From UBA8389 sp035719105 (GTDB taxonomy: Bacteria > Bacteroidota > Bacteroidia > Bacteroidales > UBA1402), in NCBI GenBank assembly GCA_035719105.1, contig DASTGN010000004.1, positions 558,001 to 622,000 of the forward strand: 64,000 nt of DNA, in the 5' to 3' direction. Each line of letters opens with the position of its first letter. Within the stretch, counting starts at the first letter, position 1. Positions 43,201-51,392 of this stretch are shown piece by piece. A model generated the notes under the pieces. It saw only the letters and a program-made list of their open reading frames with translations, had not been told where the DNA came from and searched no databases. The translations under genes were made by a program, and so were the position numbers.

Positions 43201-43719
43201 AACAACCGATACAAATCGGCCAAAGATGTGATTCATATGCTCATTGATGTGGTAAGCAAAAACGGAAACCTGTTGTTGAATGTTCCGATTCGCGGTGACG
43301 GTACAATCGACGAAAAGGAAGTTGCTGTAATAGAAGGAATTGCCACTTGGATGGATATCAACAAGGAAAGCATTTTCGATACACGACCGTGGAGAATGTT
43401 TGGCGAAGGTCCGGCTGCCGATGCCAAAAATCCGATCAATGTGCAAGGATTTAACGAAGGCAAGATAAAATTTTCGTCTAAAGATATCCGGTTCAATCAG
43501 AAAGGGAACGTCCTCTATGTGACGGTTATGGGCGCTCCGGATGCAAATGTCGTTGTTGAAAATCTGAAAGCAGACAGAAAAAATAGAATCAGGAATATTG
43601 AACTACTCGGCAGCAAAGAAAAAATAAAATGGAGCCAGAATTCCGACCATTTGACTATTGAAAAGCCAAACCGGATTCCGAATCCGATAGCTATTGTATT
43701 CAAGATCTATCAAAAATAA
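40246..43719 (+). CDS. GH97-GH29 fusion (putative alpha-galactosidase / alpha-L-fucosidase)
   Basis: This is a 1157-residue protein. I start it at the ATG at 40246 (MKKVTKLIIVLIFLISGVNVALA signal); upstream in-frame codons lie inside the previous gene. Residues about 25-622 are a full GH97 with GIKIDFI (Asp392, the retaining nucleophile) and FHGSVKPTGLRRTYP plus Glu in REAVRG, as in retaining alpha-galactosidases. Directly after the GH97 end (PGGGFAA) comes M624-LCCAEVQAQ, which looks like the tail of a signal peptide. A full GH29 follows (about 635-1157; KFGIWAHWG, DLLYFDDTT with nucleophile Asp902, NGNLLLNVP). The frame is intact throughout. GH29 removes alpha-L-fucose. The acid/base of the GH29 part is not assigned. 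Confidence 0.87.
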   Translation: MKKVTKLIIVLIFLISGVNVALAKKEIKIISPNKRVTVSVNTEGRLSYSINSYGTQVLATSPLGIVVDSIDLGCGAKIVSNPSFTNIDENYPIFGNHSMAKNHANEAVIPIQTAGKIFNLIVRVYNDGVAVRYTLPKGSIHIDSEYTSWNLPEKTKKVAWSGFSQGYEDLSHVTTVGEIPQNKPVMGPITFEVEGHFLSISEADCETFSDMAFVRNGNLLKATFPFATSGWNIKLKTDDSASVLKGTYLGYSVSPWRTTIVTRNLTDLINSDLLMNLCPAPSKNLDFSWVQPGRCLWQWWSVGSPKFDDQKNWYDAAAKLKWEYYLVDDGWRNWSKPDKDQWMLLKEVITYGKSVGVKSIVWVDSKEMRDADKRRSYLEKIKALGASGIKIDFIPKPTPEIMQWYMGAMHDCAELQLLLNFHGSVKPTGLRRTYPNDITREAVRGNEYHMTRYKRVTPYEQDVCLPFTRLMAGAADITPVILDPGQLSTQKFTWAHEFAQAIIYLSPITHFADQYKFYLESPMLDLFQSIPTTWDETMVISCTNMGEVVAYARRKGDTWWIGAMNGATDREIKIPLDFLKKPTQATLIYDDQLINTSIDRREQKLRPNDTLTIKLVPGGGFAAMLCCAEVQAQESYSSPIRPINEPIAAGMFQPSWQSLSQYKVPDWYRNAKFGIWAHWGPQCQPGQGDWYARFMYNEGSRQYKWQVEHYGHPSKAGFKEVINSWKAEKWNPEKLVALYKRAGAQYFFAMANHHDNLDMWNSKYQQWNTVNVGPHKDILAGWAKAAKDNHLPFGLSVHAAHAWSWYEVAQRSDKKGELVGVPYDGNLTKADGKGTWWEGLDPQELYAQNHPLSEGSDNVNKIHSQWNWGNGVSIPSQEYCEKFYNRTVDMINQFHPDLLYFDDTTLPLYPISDAGLKIAAHFYNSNMMLHNGKLEAVLFGKILTPDQKKSLVWDVERGAPDKIQDLPWQTCSCIGGWHYSIPDYENNRYKSAKDVIHMLIDVVSKNGNLLLNVPIRGDGTIDEKEVAVIEGIATWMDINKESIFDTRPWRMFGEGPAADAKNPINVQGFNEGKIKFSSKDIRFNQKGNVLYVTVMGAPDANVVVENLKADRKNRIRNIELLGSKEKIKWSQNSDHLTIEKPNRIPNPIAIVFKIYQK

Positions 43720-43838
43720 GGTTCTTGTTAATGGTTTGTTATTCAGTATTTTATAAAAATTGCATTAAACGATGAATGGTAAACCTTTTTTCTTCATATG
43801 TATAAACAGATAAAATATCAATTAAAAGTAGTAATTCT

Positions 43839-45776
43839 ATGGCACAAAGAATTTTCGTTTTGTTTTTCGTTTTTTTGGGTATTATTTCGGTAGCAAAAGC
43901 AGAGATAATTCCGGAGACACGGCTATCTCTTAATTCTCCCGATGGCAAACAAATAGTTACTTTTTACCAAAAGGTGGATATTAAAGGGGTCAAGTCGCTT
44001 TGGTATAAAGTGGATTTTGACGGACAACCTATTGTCCTTGAATCAAAATTGGACATTCAAATCGATAACCATATTTGGGAGTTGGCTCTGGCAAAAAAAT
44101 ATGATCAACCTGACAATTGGTGCGATATACTCTCTTTTGATAAAATTGAAACAAGCTCTCATAACGAAATGTGGAAGCCGATTTATGGGGAACGTTCATT
44201 GGTTAAAGATCAGTACAATGCAGCAACCATTTTTTTCTCGAGGAGTGATAAGTCGCAATATAAAATGAATATTGAAGTTCGCGCTTACAACGAAGGCATT
44301 GCGTTTCGTTACTCATTCCCGTTGCATCCGAATGGCATCTATCATAAAATTAAGTCAGAAAATACAGAGTTTGCAATGCCTCACGGCACTATTGCTTGGT
44401 TTGCCCGTTGGGCGCAAGGTCCTTATGAACAAAAAACATTGTCAGCATGGACGGATGAAGCTGAGCGCCCGTTGACATTAAAGATCAAGGACGATCTATA
44501 TGCCTGTCTGACTGAAGCTCAGGAAATCGAATTTCCGCGCACGAAGTTCAAGTTGAAGTGTGATGATGTATTGCAGACATCAATGTATAGCGTTGCTGAT
44601 ATGGTTACACCTTTTGCTACACCATGGCGAGTAATAATGGCTGCTCATCGGCCTGGAGATTTATTAGAGAATAATGATATTATTCTGAATCTGAACGAAC
44701 CGAATAAGCTGGCAAATTGCGATTGGATCAAGCCGGGTAAGCTAATCAGAGAAACAACCCTTACAACAGGAAATGCATTTGCTTGTATTGACTTTAGTGC
44801 AAAGCATAATTTGCAATACATTCTTTTCGATTGCAATTGGTATGGGGCGGCTCTTGATTTTAATACTGACGCGAGTAAAGTGGTAGCTCCCATCGATATG
44901 CCGAAAGTGATTGCTTACGGCAAAGAAAAAGGCATTGGGGTTTGGTTGTATGTCAACCAGCAAGCATTGCAATATCAGGCAGATAAGATATTTCCTATTT
45001 ATAAAAAATGGGGTGTGGTTGGCGTTAAATTCGGTTTTGTACAATTTTGTACACAGGGTTGGGCTACTTGGTTGCATGAACTGGTTCGAAAAGCTGCTGA
45101 CAACAATTTGATGGTGGATATCCATGATGAATATCGTCCGACCGGATATTCACGTACATATTCTAATTTGTTGAGCCAGGAAGGAATACGAGGAAACGAA
45201 GAGTTTCCTTCGGCAGAGCACAATACAACTTTACCGTTCACCCGAATGATTGCAGGGGCAGCCGATTATACGGTTTGCTATTTCGACAAACGGCTCAAAA
45301 CAACTCATGCTCATCAATTGGCATTGCCGGTGATCTTTTATAGCCCGTTACAATCGTTTTACTGGTATGATAAGCCGTCGGTGATTCAGGAGGTAGTAGA
45401 ACTGGAATTTTTTGACAATGTACCCGTGACTTTTGACGATACAAAGGTAATCAACGACAAAATTGGACAACAGGTAACCATAGCGCGTCGAAGCGGCGAG
45501 AACTGGTTTGTGGGAACGATTGGAAACGATGAGCCTCAAACAGTGGCTGTTCCCTTGGGTTTTCTTATGCCGGATAAAAAATACAAGGCAATTCTATATA
45601 CAGATGACGATGCTGTTCTGACGCCGACAAAGGTGAAGGTCTCAACGCTGATAGTCGATAGGAATGCTGTACTAAAATTTCAGTTGAAGGTCAAAGGTGG
45701 TTCTGCTATCCGGCTTTTGCCCGCAACCAATGCCGATGTCAAACAGCTAAAGCGTTATAAAGGAGAGATGCTATGA
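43839..45776 (+). CDS. Glycoside hydrolase family 97 (third copy, inverting-type residues)
   Basis: This is a 645-residue protein with a signal peptide ending VAKAE. It has the GH97 three-domain layout: N-terminal sandwich (LSLNSPDGKQIVTFYQ), TIM barrel (DFSAKHNLQYILFDCNWYG) and C-terminal sheet (KVKGGSAIRLLPA). At the nucleophile position it reads GVKFGF (Gly399), so it is not of the retaining type. DIHDEYRPTGYSRTY and LSQEGIRG supply candidate base and acid Glu residues. A 119-bp spacer separates it from the fusion gene, so it may have its own promoter, though no consensus box is seen. Confidence 0.9.
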   Translation: MAQRIFVLFFVFLGIISVAKAEIIPETRLSLNSPDGKQIVTFYQKVDIKGVKSLWYKVDFDGQPIVLESKLDIQIDNHIWELALAKKYDQPDNWCDILSFDKIETSSHNEMWKPIYGERSLVKDQYNAATIFFSRSDKSQYKMNIEVRAYNEGIAFRYSFPLHPNGIYHKIKSENTEFAMPHGTIAWFARWAQGPYEQKTLSAWTDEAERPLTLKIKDDLYACLTEAQEIEFPRTKFKLKCDDVLQTSMYSVADMVTPFATPWRVIMAAHRPGDLLENNDIILNLNEPNKLANCDWIKPGKLIRETTLTTGNAFACIDFSAKHNLQYILFDCNWYGAALDFNTDASKVVAPIDMPKVIAYGKEKGIGVWLYVNQQALQYQADKIFPIYKKWGVVGVKFGFVQFCTQGWATWLHELVRKAADNNLMVDIHDEYRPTGYSRTYSNLLSQEGIRGNEEFPSAEHNTTLPFTRMIAGAADYTVCYFDKRLKTTHAHQLALPVIFYSPLQSFYWYDKPSVIQEVVELEFFDNVPVTFDDTKVINDKIGQQVTIARRSGENWFVGTIGNDEPQTVAVPLGFLMPDKKYKAILYTDDDAVLTPTKVKVSTLIVDRNAVLKFQLKVKGGSAIRLLPATNADVKQLKRYKGEML

Positions 45777-45828
45777 ACAATCTTCAAATCCTTAAAACAA
45801 AGCATTGATTTTTTAATAACTACTGCAA

Positions 45829-48444
45829 ATGAAACGGAAAATAGTTTTTATAGTATTTCTCTTGCCTGCGCTATGTTTTGGACAAATCTTTAAAAGTTTC
45901 AATAAGCTAGCAGACAAGGTAAATATTTCACTTGCTGATGGAATACTATGTGTTCGTCCATTGGCAGAAAATGCTATTCGTGTTCAATATTCAAAAGCTG
46001 TATTTCCGTTGATACCCGAACTTGTTTTTGTTTCAAAAACTAAGATTCCCAATTTTAATGTTAAAGAATCTGCATCGTCCCTGGAAATAAGTACCAAGCA
46101 GGTAAAAGTAGTTTTTAATAAGGCCACTGGTGCACTTTCGTATTTCGACAATGCTGGAAATCTTTTTTTGAACGAGAAACCTTATACCCGATCGTTAGTT
46201 TCCGATTCGATAATGGATGAACCGTGCGTTATAGCCGGTCAAAGTTTTGAATCATCTCCGGATGAGTTCATTCTTGGATTAGGTCAATTTCAGGACGGGC
46301 ATTTCAATATAAAGGATGTAACCCGAAAACTAACACAGGTAAATTCCCAAATATCCATACCCTTTATTTATTCGAATAAAGGATATGGATTGCTATGGCA
46401 TCAATATGGTTTAACCGATTTTAATCCTGCTGATTCATTAATTCATATCGAAAAACAAAAAAATGTTGTAGATAATTCAGGAACCCAGGTGGATGCGACA
46501 ACATCAAACGGCACCCGAAAAATTGAACAAAATCAAGATTCATATTTTGGCAAATTCAACCTCTCAACCGAGGGTGTGTATTCCATTATGCTCAATTTGG
46601 GTGATATGGGTAATCGCCATTACGTTTCCATCGATGGAAAAGCTTGTATAGACCAAAGTAATTTTTGGTTGCCACCCACAGCCAGCACTCAAATATTGTT
46701 GAAAGCCGGAGAACATAGCATTCAGGTAATCTGCAAATCGAGCAACTCACCCATGGTTACCTATAAACATATCGACGGCTTGACAACTTTTCGTTCGCCA
46801 AATGCTAAAATGCTCGATTATGTTGTATTCTATGGTCCTAAGGCAGACGATGTTATTGAAACATACCGTAACCTTTCTGGAAATGTTCCCATGTTGCCGT
46901 TGTGGGCTTATGGATTCTGGCAATGTCGTGAACGCTATACTTCGAGCAATCATTTAATAGAAACGGTAAAAGAGTTTCGCAAACGGAATATTCCAATGGA
47001 TGTAATTGTTCAGGATTGGCAATATTGGGGAAAGTATGGCTGGGGGGTGCCGAAAATGGACGAGACAAATTATCCCGACCCAGCTGCGCTAATGAATAAG
47101 CTGCATAGTATGAATGCTCATTTCAACATTTCGGTTTGGGAGAATCTAAACCAAAAGTCTGATATTGGGAAAAGTCACAAAGCGAAGGGTTTATATATTT
47201 CAGAGAGTCCCTGGCTCGATGTTACTAATCCTGCAGCACGCGAAGCACATTGGGATGCTATCAATAAAAACCTGTTTAGTTATGGAATTGATTCGTGGTG
47301 GCTTGACGCAACTGAACCCGAAAACGATGCTTTACATGGCAAGAAACTATATTTAGGAGCGGGTGATTGCTACCGTCTAACCTATCCACTATTTGTTAAT
47401 CAAGCTATTTACGAGGGGCAACGTAAAACCAGTCAGGACAAGCGGGTTTGTATACTTACCCGTTCGGCTTTCCTTGGTCAACAAAGGTATGGCACAATTA
47501 ATTGGTCGGGCGATATTGGTGGAACATGGGACTCTTTTGCTCGACAAATTGTAGCAGGTCTTAATTACACCATTACAGGTATGCCCTATTGGACAACCGA
47601 TATCGGGGGATTCTTCCGTCCAGGCAAATCACAGTACACTGACGAAAAGTATAACGAACTATTAATGCGTTGGTATCAGTGGGGCGTTTTTAATCCTATT
47701 TTTAGGATACATGGTTATCAAACTGAAACAGAACCGTGGAAGAATGGATCTTTTGTAGAAGCAAATATTCGTGAGTTACTAGACTTGCGCTATCGCTTAT
47801 TGCCTTACATTTATTCCACTGCATGGCTGGTTACTAAAGCCGGCTCAACCATCATGCGCCCGTTAGTAATGGATTTCAAAGACGATACAACCGCCATAAA
47901 ACAATCCTATGAATTCATGTTTGGCTCTTCATTTCTGGTAGCCCCAATTATAAAACCCGGCATAACGGAGTGGAGTGTGTATTTACCAAAGTCGGTACAA
48001 TGGTATAATTTCCGGACAGGCAAACGTTTCGATGGTGGACAGACGGTTACAACTCTTGCCCCTATAAATTTAACACCTGTCTTTGTGAAAGCAGGATCAA
48101 TTATTCCAATGGGAAAACTCATTCAATATACAGGCCAAAAGCTTGCCGATACCTTAGAAATTCGCATATATAAAGGAGCTAACGGCAAGTTTGATTTATA
48201 CGAAGATGAAGGAAATAACTTCAACTATGAGAAAGATGATTATACCATTATTCCATTTGAATGGGACGAAAAACGTCAAACCCTTTTTGTAGGCGTTAGG
48301 CAGGGCAAATACACGGGCTTTTTAAAAGAGCGTTTTTTTAATATAGTATGTGTAAATGAATCTGAGGGTTTGGGAACCGCCATGAGCCCGATGAAAATAA
48401 AATTGAAATATATAGGGAAGAAAATTGAAATAAATATAAAATAA
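45829..48444 (+). CDS. GH31 alpha-glycosidase (alpha-xylosidase-like) with inserted PA14-type domain
   Basis: This is an 871-residue exported protein (signal ending LCFGQ). The N-terminal GH31 sandwich contains an insertion of roughly 130 residues (about 225-345, GTRKIEQNQDSYFGKFNLSTEGVYSIML) resembling a PA14 lectin-like domain, as in Bacteroides alpha-xylosidases. The barrel has PMDVIVQDWQYWG, the nucleophile Asp493 in WWLDATEPE and the acid/base Asp562 in WSGDIGGTW. TDIGGFF and WGVFNPIFRIHG are also family features. It would release terminal alpha-xylose or alpha-glucose; alpha-xylosidase is the better guess from the PA14 insert. It is the last enzyme of the cluster, 52 bp after the GH97. 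Confidence 0.9.
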   Translation: MKRKIVFIVFLLPALCFGQIFKSFNKLADKVNISLADGILCVRPLAENAIRVQYSKAVFPLIPELVFVSKTKIPNFNVKESASSLEISTKQVKVVFNKATGALSYFDNAGNLFLNEKPYTRSLVSDSIMDEPCVIAGQSFESSPDEFILGLGQFQDGHFNIKDVTRKLTQVNSQISIPFIYSNKGYGLLWHQYGLTDFNPADSLIHIEKQKNVVDNSGTQVDATTSNGTRKIEQNQDSYFGKFNLSTEGVYSIMLNLGDMGNRHYVSIDGKACIDQSNFWLPPTASTQILLKAGEHSIQVICKSSNSPMVTYKHIDGLTTFRSPNAKMLDYVVFYGPKADDVIETYRNLSGNVPMLPLWAYGFWQCRERYTSSNHLIETVKEFRKRNIPMDVIVQDWQYWGKYGWGVPKMDETNYPDPAALMNKLHSMNAHFNISVWENLNQKSDIGKSHKAKGLYISESPWLDVTNPAAREAHWDAINKNLFSYGIDSWWLDATEPENDALHGKKLYLGAGDCYRLTYPLFVNQAIYEGQRKTSQDKRVCILTRSAFLGQQRYGTINWSGDIGGTWDSFARQIVAGLNYTITGMPYWTTDIGGFFRPGKSQYTDEKYNELLMRWYQWGVFNPIFRIHGYQTETEPWKNGSFVEANIRELLDLRYRLLPYIYSTAWLVTKAGSTIMRPLVMDFKDDTTAIKQSYEFMFGSSFLVAPIIKPGITEWSVYLPKSVQWYNFRTGKRFDGGQTVTTLAPINLTPVFVKAGSIIPMGKLIQYTGQKLADTLEIRIYKGANGKFDLYEDEGNNFNYEKDDYTIIPFEWDEKRQTLFVGVRQGKYTGFLKERFFNIVCVNESEGLGTAMSPMKIKLKYIGKKIEINIK

Positions 48445-48541
48445 AATGGAGTTGCGATGTTAGCGCGCACACAGAGTTAAGTATAAAAGTTTATTTTTGT
48501 GCAGAAATAGTTTTCAAGTCTATAGAACGTACCTGCTTTAA

Positions 48542-49846
48542 ATGAAAAACTTTCTTCAACTCTTGGACAATAAGCGGTTAACAAATATTGCAATAGGTGT
48601 TTTTGCACTTTGGATTTTTGCGCAAATAATTGCAATAGCCTATTTCTGGGGAAAACCGCAGAACGCTGACCATGCAGCTTATATGGCTATAGCAATGGAT
48701 TGTTTTGCCAATGGCGAATGGTATCCAATGTCTAAACACATTTACAGCAACTACATTTGGGCTCCCGGGCTTATCAATTTCCTGATCTTGCAGTTGAAAT
48801 TGTTTGGTACATTTAATACCAATATGATATTCAACCTGCTGATGAACATTGGCATGGTGGCCGAAATTTACGTGATTGGTAGGAAATTTTTCAACAATAA
48901 TACAGCAACGATTGCTGTATTATTTTGGTGTTTGTTGATTTCAAACACAATGATTACACCGATAGTTTCAACCGAACTACCTTTCGTATTTTTTGCATTG
49001 AGCAGTTTTGTTTTGTGCTTGTACCCAAAATATTGGACACTGATTTTGGCGGGGATTGCATTGGCTTTGGGAAACTGGATACGACCACTCGCTTTGTTTT
49101 ATCTTGTAGCGATCGTGTTGTATATGTTGCTGAGAAAATACAAATGGCAATATTTTATATCATTTTTTGTGGCAATTTTGTTTTCGGTGTTGATTATCGG
49201 AAAATCAACTGAAAACAAAATTGGGTATTTCGTCTATCAATCAACTACTTCGGGCTTTAATTTAATTATGGCTGCCAACGATGAGGCAAATGGACCCATT
49301 CAGGTTTCTGTTTTCAGTGATTCAACAAAAATAGGTTGGATTGAAAACAGCAAGGATTTGACTTTTGCCGAAAAAGACAAAATATGGAAAGAACGCTCAG
49401 TTGAATGGATAAAACACCATTCTGTAAAATTTTCAACCTTGTTTGTAAAAAAAGTCATTGCACTTTTTGTTCACGATTCGTGGGCTTGGGGTTCGCTGAC
49501 AGAATATTTTCAAAAAAACTCGATTCGTAATTATCTTGATGGAAAAGTGTCAAAAAGTGATATTATTGTTCCACAGATAATTAAATATATTCTAAGTTTA
49601 AGCTATTACCTATTGTTACTGTTTTTTGTTTATGCACTTTGGGTTTATAGAGGAAAATGGTGGACTTTCAAAAAATGGTTTACGCCCAAAGGTATTTTGA
49701 TCTTCTTCATAATAATTGCGGTAGTAGGTACTTGTATTTTCCCCAATTTTCCCCGCTATCACTACCCGATGATGTTTGCCATAGTACTGATTGCTGCCTA
49801 TGGTGCAGAATATTTTATTGAAAGAAAAGTAAAACAAACCCCATGA
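48542..49846 (+). CDS. GT-C-type polytopic membrane glycosyltransferase
   Basis: This is a 434-residue protein with about ten or eleven membrane segments. The first extracytoplasmic loop contains NADHAAYMAIAMD, an acidic loop of the type used for catalysis in GT-C enzymes (PMT/ArnT-like, family 39-related). Later hallmarks are GNWIRPLALFYLVAIVLYMLLRKYK and PNFPRYHYPMMFAIVLIAAYG. GT-C enzymes take sugars from polyprenyl-phosphate donors. It overlaps the UbiA-family gene by 4 bp (ATGA), and that gene makes such a donor. The acceptor is unknown. Confidence 0.75.
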   Translation: MKNFLQLLDNKRLTNIAIGVFALWIFAQIIAIAYFWGKPQNADHAAYMAIAMDCFANGEWYPMSKHIYSNYIWAPGLINFLILQLKLFGTFNTNMIFNLLMNIGMVAEIYVIGRKFFNNNTATIAVLFWCLLISNTMITPIVSTELPFVFFALSSFVLCLYPKYWTLILAGIALALGNWIRPLALFYLVAIVLYMLLRKYKWQYFISFFVAILFSVLIIGKSTENKIGYFVYQSTTSGFNLIMAANDEANGPIQVSVFSDSTKIGWIENSKDLTFAEKDKIWKERSVEWIKHHSVKFSTLFVKKVIALFVHDSWAWGSLTEYFQKNSIRNYLDGKVSKSDIIVPQIIKYILSLSYYLLLLFFVYALWVYRGKWWTFKKWFTPKGILIFFIIIAVVGTCIFPNFPRYHYPMMFAIVLIAAYGAEYFIERKVKQTP

Positions 49847-50721
49847 TCTCCATTATTAAACTTCTCCGGCCGACACAGTGGACAAAAAACTGTTTTATCT
49901 TTTTGCCTCTGTTTTTCAACGGTAAAATATTTAACCTGTCGTTGTTCATAGCGTGCGTGGTGGCATTTGTGGCATTTTCGCTGGCTTCAAGTGCCGTGTA
50001 TTGCTTCAACGATATTTTCGATGTGGATGCTGACCGCCTCCACCCCCAGAAATGCCAACGCCCCATTGCCGCGGGCAAGGTGTCGGTAAAAACGGCTTAC
50101 GGCGTTATGGCACTGTGCTTTACGCTGGCAATGGTGGTGCTTTACGTTTTTAGTGAAACGGCAAAATATACGTTGATGGCGCTGGTTGCGTTTTACTTTG
50201 TCATGAGCATTGCCTACTGCCTACGACTGAAACGCTATGCCATTGTAGATGTGTCGGTTATAGCAATTGGTTTTGTGCTGCGCATGGTTGTGGGCGGGCA
50301 AGCTGCAAACATTTGGCTCTCGGAGTGGATTGTGATTATGACCTATCTATTGGCGCTCTTACTCGCCTTTGCCAAGCGGAGAGATGACGTTGTTCTTTAC
50401 CAAAGCACCGGCATGTTGCCACGTGAAAGTACCCACCGCTATAACCTTGATTTTATTAACCAGGTGATGACAGTAGTCTCGACAATTACTATTATTACCT
50501 ATATAATGTACACGCTCTCGCCTGATGTCACAGCGAGGTTCCATACCAAACACCTTTACCTCACGGCAATTTTTGTGCTCTCGGGCATAATTCGTTACCT
50601 GCAAGTTACTTTTGTTGACCTTAAGAGTGGCAATCCCACCAAAATTCTGATGAACGACAGGTTTATACAGGTGTGCATGGTGGGTTGGGTTTCGGCGTTT
50701 TTATTTATTATTTATTTGTGA
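49843..50721 (+). CDS. UbiA-family decaprenyl-phosphate phosphoribosyltransferase-like protein
   Basis: This is a 292-residue protein with about nine membrane helices. The first acidic motif region reads NDIFDVDADRLHPQK followed by RPIAAG, which is the NDxxDxxxDRxHPxKxxRPIA signature of DPPR synthases (Rv3806c type), not of ubiquinone or haem prenyltransferases. LLAFAKRRDDVV is the second motif. It transfers 5-phosphoribose from PRPP to a polyprenyl phosphate. In mycobacteria epimerases DprE1/E2 then make the arabinose donor; none is seen here. The base composition is more G/C-rich by eye than the GT-C gene before it. Confidence 0.87.
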   Translation: MISIIKLLRPTQWTKNCFIFLPLFFNGKIFNLSLFIACVVAFVAFSLASSAVYCFNDIFDVDADRLHPQKCQRPIAAGKVSVKTAYGVMALCFTLAMVVLYVFSETAKYTLMALVAFYFVMSIAYCLRLKRYAIVDVSVIAIGFVLRMVVGGQAANIWLSEWIVIMTYLLALLLAFAKRRDDVVLYQSTGMLPRESTHRYNLDFINQVMTVVSTITIITYIMYTLSPDVTARFHTKHLYLTAIFVLSGIIRYLQVTFVDLKSGNPTKILMNDRFIQVCMVGWVSAFLFIIYL

Positions 50722-50752
50722 GTGAGCAAAAGCAACTAAATCAAAATGTAAT

Positions 50753-51355
50753 TTGAACTCCATACTTGCCCTTGCAGCTTTCGATTTCGACGGAACTATA
50801 ACCACGAAAAACACTTTGCTTGAATTTATTAAATTCAGCCGAGGGAAGTGTCGCTTTTACTTCGGCTTTCTAATGTTCTCGCCGTTGCTTGCGGCCATGA
50901 AGTTGAAATTATATCCAAACTGGAAAGTTAAACAACTCATTTTTTCATGGTATTTCAAGGGCGTTTCGTTAGAAAAATTCAACGAATGGGGAAAGGCCTT
51001 TTCTCCCGAAATTGAAAAAATACTCCGTCATCAGACCATCGAAAGATTAGATTTTCACCGCAAGAGCGGCGATAAAATTATCATTGTCAGCGCTTCTGTA
51101 GAAAATTGGATTAAGCCATGGGCAATCAAAAACGACATTGAAACCGTTCTTGCCACAAAAATTGAAACAGACCATAACGGCTTGCTCACCGGACGTTTTT
51201 CTACAAAAAATTGCTACGGGAAGGAAAAAGTGAACAGGTTGTTAGGAGTATTTCCCGACAGAAAAAGCTTTAAATTAACCGCTTATGGAGACAGTCGTGG
51301 AGATAAGGAATTGATTGATTTTGCTGACATAGGATTTTGCAATAAACTTGATTGA
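50753..51355 (+). CDS. HAD-IB phosphatase (SerB-like)
   Basis: This is a 200-residue protein. The frame has no ATG in the right place; the TTG at 50753 gives MNSILALAAFDFDGTIT with the nucleophile motif at residues 10-14. Motif II is IIIVSAS, and the C-terminal motif is YGDSRGDKELIDFAD. The fold matches subfamily IB phosphatases. It lies 31 bp after the DPPR synthase gene. Removal of the 5-phosphate from polyprenyl-phosphoribose is the obvious role by context, though not proven by sequence. Confidence 0.8.
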   Translation: MNSILALAAFDFDGTITTKNTLLEFIKFSRGKCRFYFGFLMFSPLLAAMKLKLYPNWKVKQLIFSWYFKGVSLEKFNEWGKAFSPEIEKILRHQTIERLDFHRKSGDKIIIVSASVENWIKPWAIKNDIETVLATKIETDHNGLLTGRFSTKNCYGKEKVNRLLGVFPDRKSFKLTAYGDSRGDKELIDFADIGFCNKLD

Positions 51356-51392
51356 AAAGCCAGTCCGAATAATTCATTATTGCCAATCTAGT

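Noticed and set aside
28814..48541. SusC/SusD-like genes or a hybrid two-component regulator in the enzyme cluster.
   Set aside because: All large frames in the region are assigned to enzymes, and none shows a TonB barrel, a SusD helical repeat or a histidine kinase.
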